Source of the DNA: Isoetes taiwanensis
Taxonomy: Eukaryota > Streptophyta > Lycopodiopsida > Isoetales > Isoetaceae
Assembly: GCA_021234155.1 (NCBI GenBank)
Contig: JAJEKV010000050.1
Span: 4,364,488-4,428,487 of the forward strand
Direction: 5' to 3'
Length of the DNA: 64,000 nucleotides
Part shown: piece by piece, positions 58,561 to 64,000 of the stretch
Position numbering within the stretch: the first letter of the stretch is position 1
Layout of the letters: every line of letters begins with the position of its first letter
Translations under genes and position numbers: made by a program
The notes under the pieces: generated by a model
Database searches by the model: none
What the model saw: the letters and a program-made list of their open reading frames with translations, nothing else
What the model was told of the DNA's origin: nothing

Positions 58561-60064
58561 ACTCGAGGAGGGCCGAGTTCATGGAATCAAAGTATGTGGC
58601 CTCCCTTCTTTTGCTACAAAGCTGTTGGGCCTCCCTCTTGCTCTTAACATGAGATGCATGGTTTATGGGAACCAATTGTCACCAAAATTAAAAAGAAACT
58701 CAAATGTATCCCAAGTCTCTATCTCAGGCTGGAAGGGTGCAAATAATTAATGGGGTAATAGCAGGTTCTCATGTTTATTTCTCTTGACCATAATTGCAGA
58801 TAAGAAAACATATCGAGGAGTTGGAGGTTATCATGAAAGAATTCATTTGGCAAAGGGGCACACATGGTAGGGTGGAAGTATCTCCTCTCCCTAGGAAAAG
58901 GAGGTCTAGGATGTAAGGATCTTTTTTTCACGGGCCGGGGTTTTGTGACAAAACTAGTATGGAGATCTTTGATGTCAACATCAAGGTCTCTGCCCTTCAA
59001 ATTACCAAATTACGGATTGAGAAAACTTCTTTGGTAGGGAGTCCATCTACCCCTCACCATCTCCCAGTTGGTGTTTTACCAACTCAACCACTGCTTGGTA
59101 CATACGTCATTATGAAGAATAATCCAAGCACGGAATAAGGTCTCTGTTTGTTTTAAGGCCCACCCAATTGAAGAGGTTTCTAGAGACTTCAATTTCTTTT
59201 TGGCACCGGGGCTTAGTTGATGAAGAAGATGGATGTCTAGCCTTAAAGCATCCAAGGAAATACAAGGAATGGAACTTCGGTGGGTTGGATCTTTGTTGGC
59301 AATATGTTAAATGGTGAAGAATGGAAAACATGGCAGGAAATATCTAATGTGGTACAAGGCTCCACCTCGAATAGGAACATTCATAAGATCCTCACTAGAC
59401 ATCAGATGGGAAATACATCCATAGCTAGAGATCGAGAATTGGATTTGTACAAGGCAAAGGTTACTGTGTGGCGAGAATATATGCTCTTTTGGTGTGTGAA
59501 CACGGAACCAAAGTCTCAAATCAGTGGGGGTGTACTGAGAAGGAGGCCATCAGGGTCATAAGGAAAGGGTGGAAATTGCAGTGTGCAAAAAAGGTTATCT
59601 TTTTTAGATGGTTGGTCCTCAATAAAAGTCTAAAATCTAATGTTTCTGAGGCAAAATACAATGATCAAATCTCGATAGTTGTCCTTTAGGATGTGGCCAA
59701 AATTTGAAACATCTGTCATATCTTCATATGTCCTTAGGTGACACCTTTTTGGGCTTGGATAAGCCATTACAGGGAGTCCTCCCCTACCCAATTGAGCCGG
59801 TTATATGACTTTTTAGCAAATAGCTCTCCATTCATGGACACCATTAGATCCCTTGCTCTTTGGACTATATGGAAACATAGAAATGGTGTTGCTATAAGCC
59901 AGGAAGAACAACCCGGTTTGAATGTCCTCAAGACTACAATCCAATTAGATTTGGCGGAGAGGCGACCATGGCTCATAGATTTCTTAGGGAACAAACTATA
60001 TGAGAAATTGGGATGGGTTGGGATCCTTTCAAGGGTTCTATGCATTCTTCTCTTCTTATTTTAA
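58561..60064 (+). pseudogene. LINE ORF2: C-terminal region (broken)
   Basis: Fragments continue past the RT: KLLGLPLALNMRCMVYG near 58615, a segment with KVIFFRWLVLNKSLKSNV at 59590-59645 resembling the region before the zinc cluster, and 59738-60064 with SLALWTIWKHRNGVAI, a common C-terminal motif of plant LINE proteins. The Cys/His cluster itself is not recognisable. Confidence 0.7.
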
Positions 60065-60683
60065 TAATCTTTGTCTTTGGTGATGGCGTTGAGTGCACGG
60101 TCAACAAACACCATGAAGGAGGTCATATGAGAGGTACCGAAGACACCGACCAATGACTCATCAAGAAGTTACGGAAGCCTTGCTCGGGTAAAGGCGGAAA
60201 CCATCATGGTCAAAACATTGGAGAAGATTCTCCGAGAGATGAGGATGTCGGCAATTCAAAGCGGGGATCTCGGGCCGTACTTTGAAGACAAGCTTAAAAT
60301 TTGTGTTGATGCAAGAGAATCCTGGATACTCTATATCACGGACTCGGGGCTGGGTTGGGGTTGGGGTGGAACTGGACACTTTGCTCTTCGAGAACACAAC
60401 CCATGCCTTTGCGGTGATAACTCTCGATGGAGTTCCGGGATGATTGAGGCCTCAACAAAACGACTATCTTATATCTACAGAGTTTGATGAAACTTGAACT
60501 TTAAATTATTGATATTACGGGTTTAATCCTTAAAATAGTGTTTTTGTTTTAAGCGATTTTGCCTCCTTTTGGGTGATAGGCTTGGTTAAGGCCTTATAAC
60601 AGAGTTCTACTCTGTACATTTTGTATTACTATGTATTACATGTAATATAACTACTCTGCCGTTTCTACAAAAAAAAAAAAAAA
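60065..60683 (+). other. LINE 3' untranslated region and poly(A)
   Basis: This stretch lies between the last coding relic and the A(15) tail. The last ~80 bp contain TACATTTTGTATTAC-type sequence before the tail. Confidence 0.6.
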
Positions 60684-60700
60684 GATATTAAAAAAACAAG
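60684..60700. repeat. Probable target-site duplication of the third LINE, right copy
   Basis: GATATTAAAAAAACAAG directly after the poly(A), matching 53818-53834 with two mismatches. Confidence 0.6.
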
Positions 60701-60912
60701 AGCTCAATTTGACCTGTCAACTTATAGGTATAGTACGTATAGTACTGTGAGGAAGGTACGGGACATATATAAACGTAAAATACGGATACATTATATTCTT
60801 TCATTGATGATCTTGACCATGGTGTCCAATGTGTTTCCTCTTTGTAGAACGGCACAAGGTTTAAGAATGCAACTGATTTGAGACTGAAATATAAAGTTGA
60901 TATTTCAGCAAA

Positions 60913-61107
60913 ATGCATAAGATGCAGCCGATGAACGATGTGTTAAAACTACTTGGATTTAATGTTGATGAACCAGTCATTTCAGAGGAAGGTCATTGGG
61001 GATTTGAACACCCCGACTATCCTAACGAGGTCTTCTTCGACTCTTCTCCACATAACCAGTACTCTTCTCCACATAACATTACACCATTCTGGCAAAGAAC
61101 TGGTTGA
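60913..61107 (+). CDS. Unidentified 64-aa ORF (possible exon relic)
   Basis: Begins MHKMQPMNDVLKLLGFNVDE and continues PVISEEGHWGFEHPDYPNEV with a duplicated SSPHN. The composition is protein-like, and it follows a TATTTCAG acceptor-like string. Downstream, another frame (about 61090-61215) reads KKATIAKQAQARHALQDLV, then basic residues, as if a second coding piece follows after a frameshift. No family is recognised and the start is uncertain. Confidence 0.25.
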   Translation: MHKMQPMNDVLKLLGFNVDEPVISEEGHWGFEHPDYPNEVFFDSSPHNQYSSPHNITPFWQRTG

Positions 61108-61439
61108 GAGAATGTGAAGAAAAAAAGCCACGATTGCGAAACAAGCACAAGCAAGACATGCACTACAAGATCTTGTAGTGACGTTAAAACCAAAAAAAAG
61201 AAAGGGAGAAGAAAGGTCTTTTATGATAAAAGCGTATTTCATCTCGGTGGTGCTTCAAGAAATTAGAGAGAAGTTGTATAATTGCTTTCAAATCTCAATT
61301 GGCCTGATCATTATTAAAATTCAATATGGAGTGATCATCTAAAAGTGATTGATGCTTCAGGGACATTTCTTACTTTTGGAAGTATTTTGTAATATTTTGA
61401 GTGTATAATATGAAGTAAAACACGTTCTTCAAAAAAACA

Positions 61440-62850
61440 AACCAAGCTAAAGAAGAGCGGAAGGAAAAAAGAAAAGAGGAGGGGGAAAGGGGAGAGGGAA
61501 ATGGAAAAGGGATAGCGAAAAAGGGAAAGAGGGAAAGGGCAAGGAAAGGGGGAAAGGGAAGGAAAAAAAAACATAGGAAAAGAGAAAAAAGGCGGCAAAA
61601 CGGTCCACATTTTCTAAACGACGGAGATTAGTGGAGCGAGAAGCATGGAGCTCAACCTTACCTTTCATATCATTATGTGCGATTCTTATCGTAAGTATAT
61701 TCTTTGTTGTTTCGTTCAATTTTGAGATTTCAGTTTATAGTAATTAATGGCTATGTTCCTTAGGCGGATGCTGAAGTATCGCGTGAGCTTTTTGTTCATG
61801 AAATTTACCTCTTCCATTTCCTTTTTCCTAGGTAGTCGCTATAATGTTTTTTGGTGTACACCTTTAGGGATATATGTGATACGCTTCATGTAAGTTGTGA
61901 GATCTTGGATATGTTCATGAAAAATCGTGTTTGTTATATTTGCATCCTTCACCAAAAAAAAAAAAAGGAAAAAGAAAAAAATGGAGGAGGGATGGAGGGG
62001 AAAAGGGGTGAAGGTGAAAGGAGAGGTTTGGCACATGGCGTGGGAAAAAGGAAGCGAAAAAAACATGGGAGAAAACCAAAGGGAAGAAGGAAAGAAAGGA
62101 GCAGGGAAAGGGAGGAAGGAAAGTGCTGTTGTTTTTGTCAAAAGTGAAAAACATAGGTTGATGTCGATGAAAATGTCGCTTCCTGCCGTTGAAAAAGGCT
62201 GTTGTTTGTTGTTATTCTGATTGCCGCATGAGGAAAAAGGCTGATTGTTGAAAAGGGCATGGGATTTGCTGTTAGGCCCGCTGTTTGGTTGGGGAAAAAT
62301 CGAAAGGGGCTGTTTTCATGGGAAAAGTTGGAGAATCACCGGCTGCTGTTGTTGCTGAAGCTGTTGGGCTGGGGATTGGGGAAGGAAGTACAATTGACGC
62401 GACGGGTTAAAAACAAGGAAAAAGACAAAAAGGGAAGGGGGCGTGTAGGAAAAATGAAAAAAGAGGAAAAAGAGGTGCCCTTAGGAAAATTAGGAAAAAA
62501 GAAAAAAGTTTTGATTACTTGGGATTTCGAAGAGAGATCCCGGGTGATGTCTAATTGGCACAACCTCTTAGAAATGTGTTAAGTTTGGTTAATGGTTTAC
62601 CCATTCGCCCCTCGATCCAGGAGCTTCGGCGGCCCTGGCCGGGTGTTTTGTCTTCTTCATGGGGTTGTTGGGGTTGATTGATGGTTTTGTTGGTGGTTTT
62701 GTTGGGGTTGTTGGGGTTGATTGGTTAATTACGTGCTTTGGTGAGAATCAAGAACATTGTTTTTGTCTTCTTTCTATTTGTTTGTCTTTTTACATCCGGA
62801 CGGTCCGAGTTCACAGGGATGGGGGATTCGTCAAACTAGAAGTCTCCCTA
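61440..62850 (+). repeat. Second, diverged copy of the purine-rich Helitron interior
   Basis: 61450-61600 aligns with about 46200-46350 (shared order: GGGATAG.GAAAAAGGG, AGAGGGAAAGGGCA, GGAAGGAAAAAAAACAT). 61955-62110 aligns with about 46370-46490, and 62400-62500 with about 46905-47005. The copies are broken by unrelated blocks at ~61600-61955 and ~62120-62390. The Helitron 5' start is not present. Confidence 0.75.
61600..61968 (+). mobile_element. Candidate retroposed insertion within the duplicated purine tract
   Basis: About 355 bp of ordinary AT-rich sequence, absent from the partner copy, ending at an A-run (61956-61968) before homology resumes. An A-tailed insertion is a reasonable explanation. 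No RNA polymerase III boxes or target duplication were identified. Confidence 0.3.
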
Positions 62851-62851
62851 T

Positions 62852-64000
62852 ATTAGATTTATGAAAAGAGTCGAGCTAAATAGGTTTTCATTTACATTGC
62901 CAACTTATGCCGGACTAGCTAGGGCACTATTACGAAGTACATATATGACATCGAGTAGTACATATTACTAGTACAAGCGAGCCTATCGAACATTAATGAT
63001 ACATGATTTATTTCTATTTCTACCAAAACAATTTCAGCCCTCTCTGGCTTAAGTGGATACCCCTACTAGATTCGCACGTGTCAAATATGCATTATGCTAT
63101 GTGTCGTGTCATAGGCCATCACATGTCTCATATGTCATATATATATGTCATATATAAATTATATGATTTAAATGACATATGTACATATGTGTTATGCTAT
63201 GTGGCATGTTTCGTATGCTATATTTCATATGTCATATAGGTCATTTATAATTCATATGATTTGAATGTCATATGTGACATATGTATTATGCTATGTGGAA
63301 TGTGTCATAAGCCATCTTGTACTTATGGCATATATAACATATAAGGCCTAAATGAGGTGACACTTCTTTAACCAAATATGTCCTTTCTTAGAGCAGCCAT
63401 AATGCACACCCTATTTGTGATAAAAAAAGGGGGTTGTAAGTGGCTGTTACAAGCAACTATTATTTGGCCATTACGTACAAGCCTTTATAAATAAAGAAAA
63501 CTACAAACAAAGTACACAGGAGAGTAAGAACTCAGTGGAGAAAATGTTCATTGAGCGACTACAACCCAGCTAAAGTACAACATTTAAACAATACAAAGAA
63601 GAATTAAAAGCTCATGAGTAAGTGTGAATATGAAGGTAGTGCTCCCCTATAGTAGCCAAATCTATTTAATGTATCTGTGCTTACAACAATACAAATACTA
63701 CTTTAATTATATTAAGAAAAAGGTTCTCTCTTTTTTTTTTTTTTTTTTTTTGGGGGGGAGGGAGGGAGGGAGAAGGAAAAAGAAAGGGAGTATTACATGC
63801 ACACATTATGATCAATTTGCATTTCCATTGCACGGTATATAGTTTTTTCATCTGTTATATCTTTTGTATTGTGCATATAAATTTTTTTAAAAGATACATA
63901 CATTACTTTATTCGGTAGAAAATAGGTTTATATGACTACTATATGCCATGGTGTGTGTATATACAACATTGTGTCTTTTGTCTACAACTAAAATAATGAT
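62852..64000 (+). repeat. Segmental duplication, copy 2 (partner 47105-48230)
   Basis: Collinear with 47105-48230 to the window's end. The Helitron 3' hairpin is degraded here (GCCGGACTAGCTAGGGC at 62909-62925, no intact CTAG before the boundary). The T(21)G(7) homopolymer at 63729-63757 corresponds to a much shorter T(7)G(9) run at 47978, showing independent drift. Confidence 0.9.

Larger units (their letters stand above)
53835..60683 (+). mobile_element. Old L1-type LINE with poly(A) and probable TSD (6.85 kb)
   Basis: Plus-strand element ending in A(15) at 60669-60683 and framed by a 17-bp imperfect repeat. 53835-56230 is the ORF1 region, without a clear domain (short frames such as 53921-54157 and 54855-55370). 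56323-57012 is endonuclease, 57700-58560 reverse transcriptase and 59470-60064 the C-terminal region. Many stops and shifts make it the most decayed LINE here. Confidence 0.8.

Noticed and set aside
63721-63757. Long T run as a possible poly(A) tail of a minus-strand LINE
   Set aside because: The same site in the duplicate (47978) has T(7)G(9) with collinear flanks, so it is homopolymer drift; no LINE sequence adjoins it.

Overview
This window looks like nuclear DNA of a land plant. The evidence is a cluster of SAUR (auxin-responsive) genes, a spliced remnant of a WVD2-like/TPX2 microtubule-binding protein gene, and a dense load of plant-type transposable elements: a chromodomain Ty3/gypsy element, a Ty1/copia fragment, three L1-type LINEs, and small Helitrons with hairpin-CTAG ends. 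Compact genes widely separated by old, broken repeats would fit a large genome such as that of a fern or other non-seed plant. That is inference; the sequence does not prove the lineage. There is no prokaryotic organisation.

Layout. 1-745 is the 3' part of a Helitron whose hairpin/CTAG end sits exactly at an A|T site inside a gypsy LTR; an uninterrupted copy of that LTR segment lies at 7662-7819. 904-9577 is a rearranged minus-strand Ty3/gypsy chromovirus: polypurine tract, chromodomain, integrase, RNase H, reverse transcriptase and protease remnant, then about 3 kb of other DNA that includes an array of 16-bp palindromes, then a second LTR copy fused to gag, a tRNA-Met primer site and the start of the other LTR. 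9578-15320 is an end-to-end L1 LINE with poly(A) and an 11-bp target-site duplication. It interrupts that LTR or its flank.

17.8-21.3 kb is the genic island: two apparently intact SAUR genes on the minus strand flank one broken SAUR on the plus strand. 23.2-24.3 kb holds a LINE reverse-transcriptase relic. 26.18-26.71 kb holds three correctly spliced exons of a WVD2-like TPX2 domain. The rest of 24-35 kb is AT-rich, with short tandem duplications and a complete 1.15-kb Helitron (30933-32084).

35.2-36.5 kb is a copia LTR, primer site and broken gag. It runs into an unusual repeat complex: an inverted segment followed by three ~800-bp tandem units (to ~39.24 kb), a 19-bp minisatellite with higher-order structure (~39.27-40.21 kb) and a ~157-bp tandem array (~40.47-40.95 kb). 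41.0-45.1 kb is an L1 LINE lacking its endonuclease domain. 46.1-47.2 kb is a second complete Helitron whose interior is almost pure purine on the plus strand. This Helitron and its right flank recur at 61.4-64.0 kb as a diverged segmental duplication. 53.83-60.68 kb is a long, heavily decayed L1 LINE with poly(A) and a probable 17-bp target duplication.

Apart from the SAUR genes and the TPX2 remnant, nearly everything recognisable is mobile-element or repeat sequence. I saw no CRISPR array, tRNA or rRNA gene. No previously undescribed functional system is demonstrated. The strongest candidates for novelty are the palindrome array, the ~800-bp unit/minisatellite complex and the Helitron family with its shared termini.
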